A stretch of DNA of 64,000 nucleotides. Source: JBBRHQ01 sp963725315. GTDB lineage: Bacteria > Actinomycetota > Thermoleophilia > Solirubrobacterales > 70-9. The notes beneath the pieces are model-generated. The model saw nothing but the letters and a program-made list of their open reading frames with translations. It searched no databases and was not told the DNA's origin. Where the stretch lies: the NCBI GenBank assembly GCA_963725315.1, contig CAVRYA010000009.1, positions 124,001-188,000 of the forward strand, written 5' to 3'. Positions 16,699-25,209 of the stretch are shown one piece after another. Position 1 is the stretch's first letter; each line of letters begins with the position of its first letter. Position numbers and translations under genes: made by a program.

Positions 16699-17094
16699 AT
16701 GGGAGCAGATGAGAACGCGGCGATCATGCGGCGCGCCTACGAGGCCTTCAACGCGGGAGACATGGACACGCTCATCGAAATCTTCGACGAGAGCGCCGTA
16801 TGGCACCTGCCGGGGCGGAGCTCGATGGCCCGCGACTACCAAGGCCGCGATGCGATCCTCGCCTACTTCGGCCAGATAGGGCAGGAGACTGGGGGCACCT
16901 TCCAGGCCGAGTTGCAGCACTTGCTTGCAGACGATGAGGGTCGCGTGGTCGGCATCCAACGCAGCACCGCAGAGCGAGACGGCAAGCATCTGGATGCCGG
17001 CAACTGCATCGTCTTCGAGCTCAAGGACGGCCGGGTTACAGACGGTCGGGAGCACTTTCACGACCTCTACGCCTGGGACGAGTTCTGGTCGTAG
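16699..17094 (+). CDS. NTF2/SnoaL-like protein
   Basis: This 131-residue single-domain protein has the typical SnoaL-like opening (IMRRAYEAFNAGDMDTLIEIF), a WHLPG strand and a C-terminal strand REHFHDLYAWDEFW. The fold forms a cone-shaped pocket used by small isomerases, cyclases or ligand-binding proteins; the substrate is unknown. ATG 16699 follows a clear GGAGGAAC. It resembles the truncated copy at 11206 in fold class, not closely in sequence. Confidence 0.82.
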   Translation: MGADENAAIMRRAYEAFNAGDMDTLIEIFDESAVWHLPGRSSMARDYQGRDAILAYFGQIGQETGGTFQAELQHLLADDEGRVVGIQRSTAERDGKHLDAGNCIVFELKDGRVTDGREHFHDLYAWDEFWS

Positions 17095-17184
17095 CCCTTT
17101 AGCGCTGATCATTCGCGCGGCACTCGCTCCGGCCCGAGTGGTTCCAGGGCCGTAATCGCCCACACCTAATCATTGGCTCCGTTT

Positions 17185-17203
17185 GGCGCCGGCATCCGGC
17201 GCC
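17185..17203. terminator. Hairpin upstream of acyl-CoA dehydrogenase
   Basis: Perfect 8-base arms (GGCGCCGG and CCGGCGCC) with a 3-base loop lie 91 bases after the NTF2-like gene and 22 bases before the acyl-CoA dehydrogenase start. It may terminate the upstream transcript or shape the leader of the next gene. There is no T-run. Confidence 0.35.
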
Positions 17204-17225
17204 GGACTCTGGCAGGCTGCACCGC

Positions 17226-18965
17226 ATGACCACGACAACCTCAACGGCCACGGGCCGTCTGCTCAATCCGGCGACCTACGATGCCGCAGAGTTCGACGAT
17301 GCGACGCGGCGATTGTTCCGCACGACAATCGACTGGTTCGAGGCCAAGGGCAAGGTCGCGGTCATGGCCGAGACACGCAGCGACCAGTGGTACGGAGATT
17401 TCATCAAATTCCTCAAGCGCGAGCGTGCGTTCGCAACCTTGCTCACCCCGGCGCGCGACGCGGGCGGTGACGCCGAGAAGCGCTGGGACACGCGGCGCAA
17501 CGCCGTCTTCAACGAGATCCTCGGCTTCTACGGGCTCCCCTACTGGTACGCGTGGCAGGTCACGATCCTCGGGCTCGGGCCGATCTGGCAATCCGACAAC
17601 CCCGCCGCCCGTCAGCGTGCCGCCCGACTCCTCGACGACGGAGCCGTTTTCGCGTTCGGCCTCTCCGAGCGCGAGCACGGGGCCGACATCTACGAGACCG
17701 ACATGATCCTCACGCCCGACGGTGAGGGGTTGCGCGCCAGCGGCGGCAAGTACTACATCGGCAACGGCAACGTCGCCGGGATGGTCTCGGTCTTCGGACG
17801 GCTCGCGGATGTCGAGGGACCCGACGGCTACGTGTTCTTCGCCGTTGACAGCCACCACCCCGCCTACAAGCTGCGCAAGAACGTGGTCCACGCTCAGATG
17901 TACGTGAGCGCCTTCGACCTCGAGGACTACCCCGTCGCGCCCGAGGACGTCCTGCACCGCGGCCCCGCCGCGTTCGAGGCCGCGCTCAACACGATCAACG
18001 TCGGCAAGTTCAATCTCGGCTTCTGCGCGATCGGCATGAGCGAGCACTGCTTCTACGAGACGGTCACCCAGGCCGAGAACCGGGTTCTGTTCGGCAAGCG
18101 CGTGACCGAGTTCCCGCAGATACGAAGGATCCTCACGGAAGCCTACGCGCGACTGCTCGCGACGAAGCTCTACGCCGCACGCGCGGTCGATTACGTCCGC
18201 AGCGCGAACCTGGAGGACCGCCGCTATCTCCTCTACACGCCGATCAACAAGATGCGCGTGACGACGGAGGGGGAGCGGATCGTCAGCCTCCTCGGCGAGG
18301 TGATCTCCGCCAAGGGATTCGAGCGTGACTCGTACTTCGAGGCGGCGAAGAACATCATCGGCGGGCTGCCCAAGCTCGAGGGGACGGTCCACGTCAACCT
18401 TGCACTGGTCCTCAAGTTCCTGCCCAACTACCTGTTCGGGAACGAGGCCCTGGAACCCGCTCCGGCTCGCTACGAGGCTGACGACGACGCATTCCTCTTC
18501 GCTCAGGGCCCGACCCGCGGGCTTGGCAAGGTCAAGTTTCCGGACTGGCGCCCGGTATTCGACCGGTTCGCGGAAGTCCCGAATGTCGCGCTTTTCCGCG
18601 AACAGGCCGAAGCGCTCATCGCGCTCGTTGAGGCGGCGCCGTTGACGCCTGAGCAGATCGGCGAGGACCTCGACTTCCAGCTGTCGCTTGCCGAGCTGTT
18701 CACGCTCCTGCCCTACGGGCAGCTGATCCTCGAGCAGGCGGAACTTGCCGACACGCATCACGACATCGTCGACCTGATCTTCGAGTGGCTCGTCCGTGAC
18801 TTCACCGCCTACGCGATCGACCTCCACGGCAAGGCGTCGTCGACGGAAGCCCAACAGCGCTGGGCGCTCGACAGCATCCGCAAGCCGGTGATCGATGCGC
18901 TTCGCGAGGACCGGGTCTACCCGGAAGTGCGGGAACTTGCCGACGCTTACGTGATGCCCACCTGA
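17226..18965 (+). CDS. Acyl-CoA dehydrogenase/oxidase-family protein
   Basis: This 579-residue flavoprotein has an acyl-CoA dehydrogenase core: the N-terminal helical domain, a middle beta domain with FAFGLSEREHGADIYET and the substrate/FAD strand GGKYYIGNGNVAG, and the C-terminal helical bundle. It is longer than classic enzymes (about 380-400 residues), with an extra C-terminal extension of about 150 residues. The family oxidises acyl-CoA thioesters in the cytosol. A catalytic glutamate could not be assigned by eye. The upstream desaturase cluster suggests lipid metabolism, but there is no operon link because a hairpin lies between. Confidence 0.82.
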   Translation: MTTTTSTATGRLLNPATYDAAEFDDATRRLFRTTIDWFEAKGKVAVMAETRSDQWYGDFIKFLKRERAFATLLTPARDAGGDAEKRWDTRRNAVFNEILGFYGLPYWYAWQVTILGLGPIWQSDNPAARQRAARLLDDGAVFAFGLSEREHGADIYETDMILTPDGEGLRASGGKYYIGNGNVAGMVSVFGRLADVEGPDGYVFFAVDSHHPAYKLRKNVVHAQMYVSAFDLEDYPVAPEDVLHRGPAAFEAALNTINVGKFNLGFCAIGMSEHCFYETVTQAENRVLFGKRVTEFPQIRRILTEAYARLLATKLYAARAVDYVRSANLEDRRYLLYTPINKMRVTTEGERIVSLLGEVISAKGFERDSYFEAAKNIIGGLPKLEGTVHVNLALVLKFLPNYLFGNEALEPAPARYEADDDAFLFAQGPTRGLGKVKFPDWRPVFDRFAEVPNVALFREQAEALIALVEAAPLTPEQIGEDLDFQLSLAELFTLLPYGQLILEQAELADTHHDIVDLIFEWLVRDFTAYAIDLHGKASSTEAQQRWALDSIRKPVIDALREDRVYPEVRELADAYVMPT

Positions 18966-18996
18966 GATCGGCGAGCTGCGGCCGCGCCCTATTCCG

Positions 18997-19470
18997 TCAC
19001 CCCAGCGGTTGGAGCCCCACCCGGCCGGAACGGCCGGAATACCGTGTGTCGTTGTGGGCCTCGATCCACTCGACGACCTGATCCCGCGTCAGGCGGAAAC
19101 CGACGACCGGCAGGGATGCGATCACCTCCGAGCTGAAGTTCGCGCCGAGACGCTCGGCCAGCGTCTGGTCGCCCCCTGCGTCGAGCAGGATCGCCGTCGC
19201 GAGGTCGCGAGACGCCTCCTCGGAGTCATTCCAGCCCGAGCCGCAGACCAGCTCCGGTCTGCGCAGGCGCAGGGGGCGGCCGAAGTTGGCTCGTTCGACG
19301 AAGACTGCGAGGCCAAAGGGGGTTCGTTTGGCCACGTAGCTGGTCCCCGCCGGCGGGCGAAGTCTCTGCGCCGGTTCGGTGGAAACCATCGGTCTGGTGC
19401 GGCGCCGGGCCCTGGTGCCGCGCCGGGTTCTGGTGGGCGGCGTCGGAGTGGCTGCTCTGATTGTCTGCAT
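18997..19470 (-). CDS. Small protein resembling DUF6166 family
   Basis: This protein of up to 157 residues begins with a very basic, probably disordered tail (TPTRTRRGTRARRRTR-like), so its true start could be the ATG at 19389. The rest (PFGLAVFVERANFG, then FGWNDS-like GSGWNDSEEASRDLATAILL and VVGFRLTRDQVVEWI) looks like DUF6166-type small proteins that occur in actinobacteria and phages. The function of that family is unknown. ATG 19470 follows AAGG at suitable spacing. It is transcribed alone, convergent with the acyl-CoA dehydrogenase. Confidence 0.55.
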   Translation of the reverse strand: MQTIRAATPTPPTRTRRGTRARRRTRPMVSTEPAQRLRPPAGTSYVAKRTPFGLAVFVERANFGRPLRLRRPELVCGSGWNDSEEASRDLATAILLDAGGDQTLAERLGANFSSEVIASLPVVGFRLTRDQVVEWIEAHNDTRYSGRSGRVGLQPLG

Positions 19471-19503
19471 GGCGTGCCTTTCGGTTGCCTTACTTGAGCG
19501 GAG

Positions 19504-19521
19504 TTCAGCACTGAAGCTGAA
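19504..19521. promoter_or_regulatory. Inverted repeat in promoter region
   Basis: Six-base arms TTCAGC and GCTGAA are separated by ACTGAA, 34 bases upstream of the DUF6166-like ATG. The half-site shares GCTGAA with the palindrome of the pot-operon regulator, which may be chance. Confidence 0.25.
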
Positions 19522-19620
19522 AGCCGACCCAAAGGAAGCAGAAGAATTCTCTTAATGCGCGCAACCGGGCATCCGGTCACGGCAAGAACAAATGCGGACG
19601 AGGCCAGGTGCCTTCGGCAA

Positions 19621-20436
19621 TTACTCGCCTGCGACGTCGCGCCGCAGGAAGACGAGCGCCGCCGCCGCCAGCGCCGGCAACCCGTAGAGGGCGCAGACCC
19701 AGATCGCACGAACGATCGGGACCCAGTCAATCGGCGTGCGCAAGAGACCCTGCCAGGCCTCGAATTGGGTGCTGAGCAGGTATGGGTGTAGCGCGCCGAG
19801 GCCCGGGAGGATACCCACCAGCTGCAGGAGCAGCGAGAACATCAGCGTCGCGACCACCGCCGCGCCGCTGTTGCGGAACAGCGTCGAGAAGAGCAGGCCT
19901 ACGCAGGCGATTGCGAAGATCGGCAGCAGGTAGACGAGCAGGCTGGCTCCGACCAGACCGAGGCCGCGGGGGGCGGAGACGCGGGTGCCCGAGAGCGTCG
20001 TTATCGGGTTGAAGCCGGAGGCAAGAATGCCCGCCCCCAGCGCGACGGCGCCGCTGATTGCGATCGCGGCCACCGCGTAGGTGATTGTCGCCAAGGTCTT
20101 GCCCGCAAAGACCTGGTGGCGCTCGACTGAGCGGGTGAGGATCGTTTTCAGCGTTCCGTGCCGATCCTCGGTAGCGATGATGTCGCCAGCGACGAGCGCC
20201 GTTATCAGGGGAAACATCCAGACGGATCCGAACAGGAGCAGCACCAGAGGGATCGCAAGCCCGGTGTCGTGGACGTAGCGACCGAAGGCCACCTCATTTG
20301 GACCCTCGCCGCGGGTGGCGAGCGCGACGACGAAGATGATCGGCACGGCCGCCGCGGCGCCGAGGCCGAGGTAGGTGCGCTTCTGTGAGCGCAGCTTGCG
20401 AAGCTCCCAGCGGTAGACGGTGAAGACCCCGGGCAT
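19621..20436 (-). CDS. ABC-2 type transporter permease
   Basis: This 271-residue membrane protein has about six transmembrane segments and the ABC-2 style loop after helix 2 (DIIATEDRHGTLKTILTRSV). It pairs with the ATPase encoded immediately upstream: its ATG overlaps the ATPase stop by one base (TGATG), so the two are translationally coupled. Such exporters move lipids, antibiotics or signals out of the cell. The specific cargo is not evident. Confidence 0.87.
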   Translation of the reverse strand: MPGVFTVYRWELRKLRSQKRTYLGLGAAAAVPIIFVVALATRGEGPNEVAFGRYVHDTGLAIPLVLLLFGSVWMFPLITALVAGDIIATEDRHGTLKTILTRSVERHQVFAGKTLATITYAVAAIAISGAVALGAGILASGFNPITTLSGTRVSAPRGLGLVGASLLVYLLPIFAIACVGLLFSTLFRNSGAAVVATLMFSLLLQLVGILPGLGALHPYLLSTQFEAWQGLLRTPIDWVPIVRAIWVCALYGLPALAAAALVFLRRDVAGE

Positions 20437-21395
20437 CAGGCCGGACCCAGCGCCGCCGCCGCCGCATGACCGTCGCTGTGCGTGTCCGCCTCGGTCAGCT
20501 CGAAGAAAAGGTCCTCAAGGGTCGCCTGTCGGGGAGAGAGCTCCAGCACCAGAGCTCCGGACTCCGCCAGCGCGAGTGAGAGCTCGCCAACGACGGCTTC
20601 GCGCGTGGCGCTGAAATGGAGGTCGCCGTAGGGGGCGTCGCCGACCTCGTCGATACCCGGCTGAGCCTGGCAAACGCGTCGGGCCCGCTCGTTGTCGGTC
20701 GTACGAAGCCTGTAGCTGACCCCGGCGGCCTGGCGCAGGTCCGCCAGAAGGCCCTCGTAGGCGACCCGCCCGTCGCGGATGATCGCGACTCGATTGCACA
20801 GCTCCTCGACCTCGGCGAGCAGGTGGCTAGACAGCAGAACGGTGATGCCGCGTTCGCTCAGCGCTCTGATCAGCTCACGCATGTCGCGCATCCCGCCCGG
20901 GTCGAGCCCGGTGGCCGGTTCGTCGAGCAGCAGCAGTCGCGGGCGTCGCAGCAGAGCGGAGGCGATGCCGAGGCGCTGTCGCATACCGTGCGAGTAGCCC
21001 CCGACCCGGTCCTTGGCGCGGCCGCCGAGTTCGACGACGTCGAGCACCTCGTCGATCCGCCGCGCGGCCTCGCCGCCGTCGAGCGCGGCGCAGAGCTCGA
21101 GGTTCACGCGCCCGCTCAAGTACGGGTAGAAGCAGGGCGCCTCGACGAAGCCGGCCACCCCTTCGAGGGCGGCGACGCCAAGCTGCGGATCACGGCCGAA
21201 CAGTCGCACCGTCCCGGTGGTCGGTCTGATCAGCCCGAGCATCATTCGCAGCGAGGTCGTCTTGCCGGCGCCGTTCGGCCCCAGGTAGCCGAACACGTCG
21301 CCAGCCTCGACCGTGAGGTCGACATCGTCGACCGCGGTGATCTCGCCGTAACGCTTGACCAGACCGCGGATCTCGATCGGCGGGGCGTCGCCCAT
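20436..21395 (-). CDS. ABC transporter ATP-binding protein
   Basis: This 319-residue ATPase has Walker A (GPNGAGKTT), a Q-loop, the signature (YSHGMRQRLGIASAL; the usual SGG is replaced by SHG) and Walker B (LLLLDEPATGLD). The C-terminal 90 residues form an accessory domain seen in ABC-2 exporters. It lies between the LolA-like gene (3 bases upstream) and the permease (1-base overlap), so all three form one operon. Confidence 0.9.
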   Translation of the reverse strand: MGDAPPIEIRGLVKRYGEITAVDDVDLTVEAGDVFGYLGPNGAGKTTSLRMMLGLIRPTTGTVRLFGRDPQLGVAALEGVAGFVEAPCFYPYLSGRVNLELCAALDGGEAARRIDEVLDVVELGGRAKDRVGGYSHGMRQRLGIASALLRRPRLLLLDEPATGLDPGGMRDMRELIRALSERGITVLLSSHLLAEVEELCNRVAIIRDGRVAYEGLLADLRQAAGVSYRLRTTDNERARRVCQAQPGIDEVGDAPYGDLHFSATREAVVGELSLALAESGALVLELSPRQATLEDLFFELTEADTHSDGHAAAAALGPA

Positions 21396-21398
21396 TGG

Positions 21399-22607
21399 CT
21401 AGAGGCCGCGGGCGGCGCTCTCGACCGTGGCCGGTGTGGCCGAGGCGACGACGATGTACTGGACGCCGCCGCGGTGGAGGACCAGGGCCGTGCCGAGTGG
21501 GGTCGACATCTCCCGGGCGTTGGTGCCATTGACCGACACAGTGGGCAGGCTCAGCTCGCCCGCGACAGGGTTGGCGGGGTGATTGCCCGGCCCGCTCGCC
21601 GTGGCGGGAAGTTCGAGCACGGCGATGCCATCCAGCCCCTGCCCGTAGGTGACCAGCGCCCCTGCGTCGTTACCCTTCTTGATCAGCCGCACCTCGTTGC
21701 GAGGCAGGCCCGCCAGCCTGGTGGGCGCCGAGAGCGGAAAGGCGAGCCGCTTCGCGACCGCGGCGCGGCCGGCCACGCCGACGCTGAAACCTGACCGGCC
21801 GCCGGTCCGCGCAGCCGAAACCCGTTCCAGGCTCAGGTTCGTGACCTTCGCCCCGGACGGGGGAGCGACGTCGAAGACGGAGTCGGAGACTTTGCCGAAT
21901 GAGATATCGGTGGCCGTCAGCTCGAGCACCGGGCTGCTGTCGCCCCTGGCGTACAGCGCCGCCCGCAGCGGTGTGCCGTTCGCAGCGTCCCAAGCGAGCT
22001 CAGCCCCACCGAGAAGGCCACCGTTCCCCTTCGGGGAGACACGGACCGTGTAGGCGGCCCTGCCGGCAACGTCGGATGGAGTCGCCCTGCTTACAGCTGC
22101 CCTGCGCATCAGGTCCGAGATTTCCCGCTTGACCTGATCCACCGTCGGCGGCCCCTGATTTGCTCCGACTTCGCCCTCGCCTCTCGGCAGCGTCCCCTCG
22201 TACGCCGTGTTGCTGGCGGCATCGAAGACGGTGAAGCGGTTGCGGTCAACGATGATCTGGGAGTCAGCGGTAGCCCCATTGCCGGAGAGGTCGCTTTGAA
22301 GCTCGATCCGCAGCCTCCCGTCGGCGCTCGCCCAAAGCCGTCCGGAGGCGCCGGCCAGCAGGGGATCGGACCCCTGGCCGCCGCTCCCGTCGATCAGGTT
22401 GTTGGTGAAGCGGATGCGGGCGCTCACCCCGTTTGGCGCAGTCGCCGTCAGCGCGTCGTGGACGGCAACCGGAAGCGACGCGGGCGCCGGCTTCGGTCCC
22501 TCCGCGGTCGTGGCCATTGCAATCGCCACGGCGCCGGCGAAGGCCGCGGCGACGGCCGCGACGAGGGCGAGGAGCTGACGGGTTGAGATGCGGCGCAAGA
22601 ACTTCAT
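21399..22607 (-). CDS. Exported LolA/RseB-like protein with C-terminal DUF4367-like region
   Basis: This 402-residue protein has a signal anchor (LLALVAAVAAAFAGAVAIA, about residues 12-30). The mature N-terminal part (about 45-230) has alternating strands typical of the LolA/RseB half-barrel (GRLWASADGRLRIELQSD, ELTATDISFGKVSDSVF, PPSGAKV). The C-terminal 120 residues (AFPLSAPTRLAGLPRNEV to VLHRGGVQYIVVAS) resemble DUF4367 proteins, which are often linked to sigma-factor signalling. It starts an operon with the ABC-2 exporter, so it may bind the exported lipid or sense envelope state. Function is inferred only from fold. Confidence 0.8.
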   Translation of the reverse strand: MKFLRRISTRQLLALVAAVAAAFAGAVAIAMATTAEGPKPAPASLPVAVHDALTATAPNGVSARIRFTNNLIDGSGGQGSDPLLAGASGRLWASADGRLRIELQSDLSGNGATADSQIIVDRNRFTVFDAASNTAYEGTLPRGEGEVGANQGPPTVDQVKREISDLMRRAAVSRATPSDVAGRAAYTVRVSPKGNGGLLGGAELAWDAANGTPLRAALYARGDSSPVLELTATDISFGKVSDSVFDVAPPSGAKVTNLSLERVSAARTGGRSGFSVGVAGRAAVAKRLAFPLSAPTRLAGLPRNEVRLIKKGNDAGALVTYGQGLDGIAVLELPATASGPGNHPANPVAGELSLPTVSVNGTNAREMSTPLGTALVLHRGGVQYIVVASATPATVESAARGL

Positions 22608-22823
22608 CTAGATACTTTCGGCCGGCGCAAGTCGGCTGACTCGCTCAAAAGGGTAGGCCGCATGCCTAAAGAACCGGTGATTGAGATTCGGGAGAGGTGG
22701 GCAGGATCTCGGATATTCGAGTGCGACTACGCTCGCGCTCGGCGCGAGCTCGAACGTGAGAGCTTTCTCATGCGTCTCTTATCGGTGGCTTAGCCACGAC
22801 TCCTAGGTTTGGCGGGCGAGCCC
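22608..22823. other. Divergent promoter region of exporter and redox operons
   Basis: This 216-base region separates the leftward LolA/ABC operon from the rightward redox operon. Apart from the 43-codon frame listed separately, I see no gene. It contains the start signals of both operons; I could not identify confident promoter boxes. Confidence 0.5.
22662..22793 (+). CDS. Possible 43-residue peptide
   Basis: An ATG frame preceded by AAGGG at 9-base spacing encodes a charged, helix-forming peptide starting MPKEPVIEIRERW and ending MRLLSVA. It has one Cys. It is too short for confident gene calling and has no recognised family. It lies just upstream of the redox operon and could be a leader peptide or chance. 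Confidence 0.3.
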   Translation: MPKEPVIEIRERWAGSRIFECDYARARRELERESFLMRLLSVA

Positions 22824-23183
22824 ATGGATTCGATCGACAAACCACGGCCCCATTCGCGTCGGTCCGACCCTCTCATCTTGGCCCGCGACCGGGGTCTTCG
22901 CAGGGTTTCCGCACTCTCGAAGGGCCTGATCGTCATGGCGATTGCAGCCGTTGCGGCGATCGCCGGAATGATCTCCCAGGCGGCCAAGCCGAGCTCCTCG
23001 ACCGCGCTGGCAAAGGCGCCCAGCGGCGCCACGCCGCCCCCGAACGGCAAGGTCCCGCCGAGAGCCGGCCTCCCGGCTCCCTCGGCAGGACTTGACGGCT
23101 CTGCGAGCGTGGCGCTGGCGCCGCCGCCGGCGCCGCCGGTTTCGACGGCAGCCCCTCCGGTTGTCGTCTCCAGCGGTTCGTAG
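22824..23183 (+). CDS. Single-span membrane protein with SGAT motif, first gene of redox operon
   Basis: This 119-residue protein has a basic cytosolic N-terminus, one transmembrane helix (about residues 32-53) and a Pro/Ala/Ser-rich outer tail. The tail includes S67-G68-A69-T70, the core of the sequence that ApbE enzymes flavinylate on threonine, although the usual Asp a few residues earlier is missing. I recognise no domain. The ApbE gene starts 2 bases after its stop, so it could be ApbE's client or a membrane anchor for the complex. ATG 22824 is preferred over an in-frame TTG at 22809. Confidence 0.7.
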   Translation: MDSIDKPRPHSRRSDPLILARDRGLRRVSALSKGLIVMAIAAVAAIAGMISQAAKPSSSTALAKAPSGATPPPNGKVPPRAGLPAPSAGLDGSASVALAPPPAPPVSTAAPPVVVSSGS

Positions 23184-23185
23184 CG

Positions 23186-24121
23186 GTGATCGCCAAAGTG
23201 TCCTTCAGGGCTCTCGGAACCGGCGCAGAGCTCGTCCTGTCCGGCCCCAGTCAACTCGGTCCGGCGCGGAGGATCCTCGAGGACGAGTTGGATCGGATCG
23301 ATCGCGCCTGCAGCCGCTTCCGCGAGGACTCCGAGTTGAGCCGGCTGAACCGGGCCAAGGGCAGGGCAATCGCGGTCAGCGATCTGTTCGCGACCGCGGT
23401 CGGCTCGGCGCTGCGTGCCGCCCAGCTCACGGACGGCGCCGTGGACCCGACCGTGGGTGCGGCACTGCGGGCGATCGGGTATGACCGCGACTTCGACGCC
23501 GTGCAAGACGGTACGTCGATTCAGGCATCTGGTGCGGTCGTGCCCGGCTGGCGCGTGGTCGAGGTCGACAAAGCGGTGCGCACGGTGCGGATCCCGAGTG
23601 GAGTCGTCCTCGACCTCGGCGCCACAGCGAAGGCGCTCGCCGCCGACCGCGCCGCCACCCGGATACACGAAGACCTCGGGTGCGGGGTCCTTGTCAGCCT
23701 CGGCGGCGATATCTCGACCGCCGGGGAGGCGCCGATGGGCGGCTGGAGCATCGGGGTCTGCGACGACGGCGCCGCCGGTCCCAATTCCGTCGAGGGGCAG
23801 ACGGTGAGCCTCAGCTGTGGTGCCCTGGCAACTTCGAGTACGCAGGTCCGGCGCTGGGCTGGGCCCGACGGCGAGGAGCGACACCACATCATCGACCCCC
23901 GGCTCGGCCGCAGCGCCCGCGCCGGGTGGCGCACCGCGAGCGTTGCCGCGGCCTCCTGTGTGGACGCCAACTCCGCGAGTACCGCGGCCATCGTGCGCCC
24001 CGAGACGGCGCCGGGCTGGCTCGGGTCCCGCCGACTTCCGGCCCGCCTCGTCGGCTCCTCGGGCGAGGTGAGGCTGATCGCCGGGTGGCCCGCCGGAGAC
24101 GGGGTGAGCGTTTCCCTGTGA
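23186..24121 (+). CDS. apbE: FAD:protein FMN transferase (ApbE family)
   Basis: This 311-residue enzyme moves FMN from FAD onto a Thr/Ser of client proteins, using Mg2+. Family motifs are visible: FREDSELSRLN near residue 50, DPTVGAALRAIGYDRD near 90, DLGATAKALAADRAA near 150 and SLGGDIST near 175. It has no signal peptide, unlike many ApbE lipoproteins, so it appears cytosolic. It starts at GTG 23186, two bases after the upstream stop, and overlaps the next gene by GTGA. ApbE next to a haem membrane protein suggests a flavinylated electron carrier in this operon. Confidence 0.9.
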   Translation: MIAKVSFRALGTGAELVLSGPSQLGPARRILEDELDRIDRACSRFREDSELSRLNRAKGRAIAVSDLFATAVGSALRAAQLTDGAVDPTVGAALRAIGYDRDFDAVQDGTSIQASGAVVPGWRVVEVDKAVRTVRIPSGVVLDLGATAKALAADRAATRIHEDLGCGVLVSLGGDISTAGEAPMGGWSIGVCDDGAAGPNSVEGQTVSLSCGALATSSTQVRRWAGPDGEERHHIIDPRLGRSARAGWRTASVAAASCVDANSASTAAIVRPETAPGWLGSRRLPARLVGSSGEVRLIAGWPAGDGVSVSL

Positions 24122-25209
24122 GCTCCCTGGTTCTCGCAGTCACCCCGAGCTCGTACTGGTTCCTGACCCGGGGGGCCGGAGCGATCACGCTGGTCCTTCT
24201 CAGCACGACGATGGTGCTCGGCATCCTCGACGTCAAGCGCATCCGCAGCGAGCGCTGGCCGAGGTTCGTGATCGACCGCCTGCACCGAAACGTCTCCCTG
24301 CTGGCGCTTGTCGTACTGATCCTCCACATCGTCACCACGCTCGCCGACGGCTTCGCCCCGATCGCGATCAAGGACTCGATCGTCCCCTTCGCCTCCGCAT
24401 ACCGGCCGCTCTGGCTCGGACTCGGTGCGATCGCGTTCGACCTGCTGCTGGCGGTGACGGTCACCAGCATCGTCCGCGCCCGCCTCGGATATCGAGCCTG
24501 GCGGGCCGTCCACTGGGCCGCCTACGCGTGCTGGCCACTGGCAATAGTCCATGGCATCGGCACCGGAAGCGACGGATCCCATCTCTGGATGCTGGCCCTG
24601 ACCGCCGCCTGCGTCGGCGCCGTTCTGGGCGCCGCCGCCTGGCGGACCGCCTCCGCCAGCGGCATCGAGGACCGCCACCGCAGCGTGGCGCTGTTGACGA
24701 TTGCCGCGGCCCCGGTCGCCCTCGCCGCCTGGGTGATCGCAGGACCGCTTGCCGGTGGCTGGGCACTGCGAGCGGGCACTCCTCAATCCCTGATACGCGC
24801 TGCCCACCCGGTCCAGATCGCTGCCCGGCAACCGAAGTCCCCCCAGCTGAGCGTTCCCTTCTCGGCCAAGCTCAAGGGCCCCCTGCTTCAGAGTCCCGTG
24901 TCCGCCAGCGGCCTGATCGGGATCGATATTCCGATGAAGCTGAGCGGGGCCCAGGGCGGCACGTTGGGCATCCGCATCGTCGGCCAGCCCTTGGGCGACG
25001 GCGGGGTCTCGATGGCTCAGAGCACGGTGACCCTCGGCCCCCCCGGGCGACCCACCCTCTACACCGGGCGCGTCACCAGCCTCCAGGGAACCCATCTGAC
25101 CGCATCGGTGAGACGGGCAGCTGGGGCTGCGGTGAGCCTGCAGGTCGATATCTCGATCGACCAGGCCACCCAGACCGTCTCCGGCGCTGTTCAGGGGTCG
25201 AACGTATGA
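24118..25209 (+). CDS. Ferric-reductase-like haem membrane protein with outer C-terminal domain
   Basis: This 363-residue protein has about six to seven membrane segments. Two helices each carry a His pair suited to two b-haems (LHRNVSLLALVVLILHIV and VHWAAYACWPLAIVHGIG), as in ferric-reductase-like transmembrane domains. After the last helix a region of about 120 residues (from PFSAKLKGPLLQSP to the end) is strand-rich, lacks cofactor motifs and probably faces outside. There is no cytosolic FAD/NAD domain; the next two genes would supply electrons. It starts at GTG 24118 and overlaps ApbE (GTGA) and the NuoF-like gene (ATGA). Confidence 0.85.
   Translation: MSSLVLAVTPSSYWFLTRGAGAITLVLLSTTMVLGILDVKRIRSERWPRFVIDRLHRNVSLLALVVLILHIVTTLADGFAPIAIKDSIVPFASAYRPLWLGLGAIAFDLLLAVTVTSIVRARLGYRAWRAVHWAAYACWPLAIVHGIGTGSDGSHLWMLALTAACVGAVLGAAAWRTASASGIEDRHRSVALLTIAAAPVALAAWVIAGPLAGGWALRAGTPQSLIRAAHPVQIAARQPKSPQLSVPFSAKLKGPLLQSPVSASGLIGIDIPMKLSGAQGGTLGIRIVGQPLGDGGVSMAQSTVTLGPPGRPTLYTGRVTSLQGTHLTASVRRAAGAAVSLQVDISIDQATQTVSGAVQGSNV

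Noticed and set aside
17241..18854. 537-codon minus-strand frame opposite the acyl-CoA dehydrogenase
   Set aside because: The translation has no family features, while the plus strand is a clear acyl-CoA dehydrogenase.
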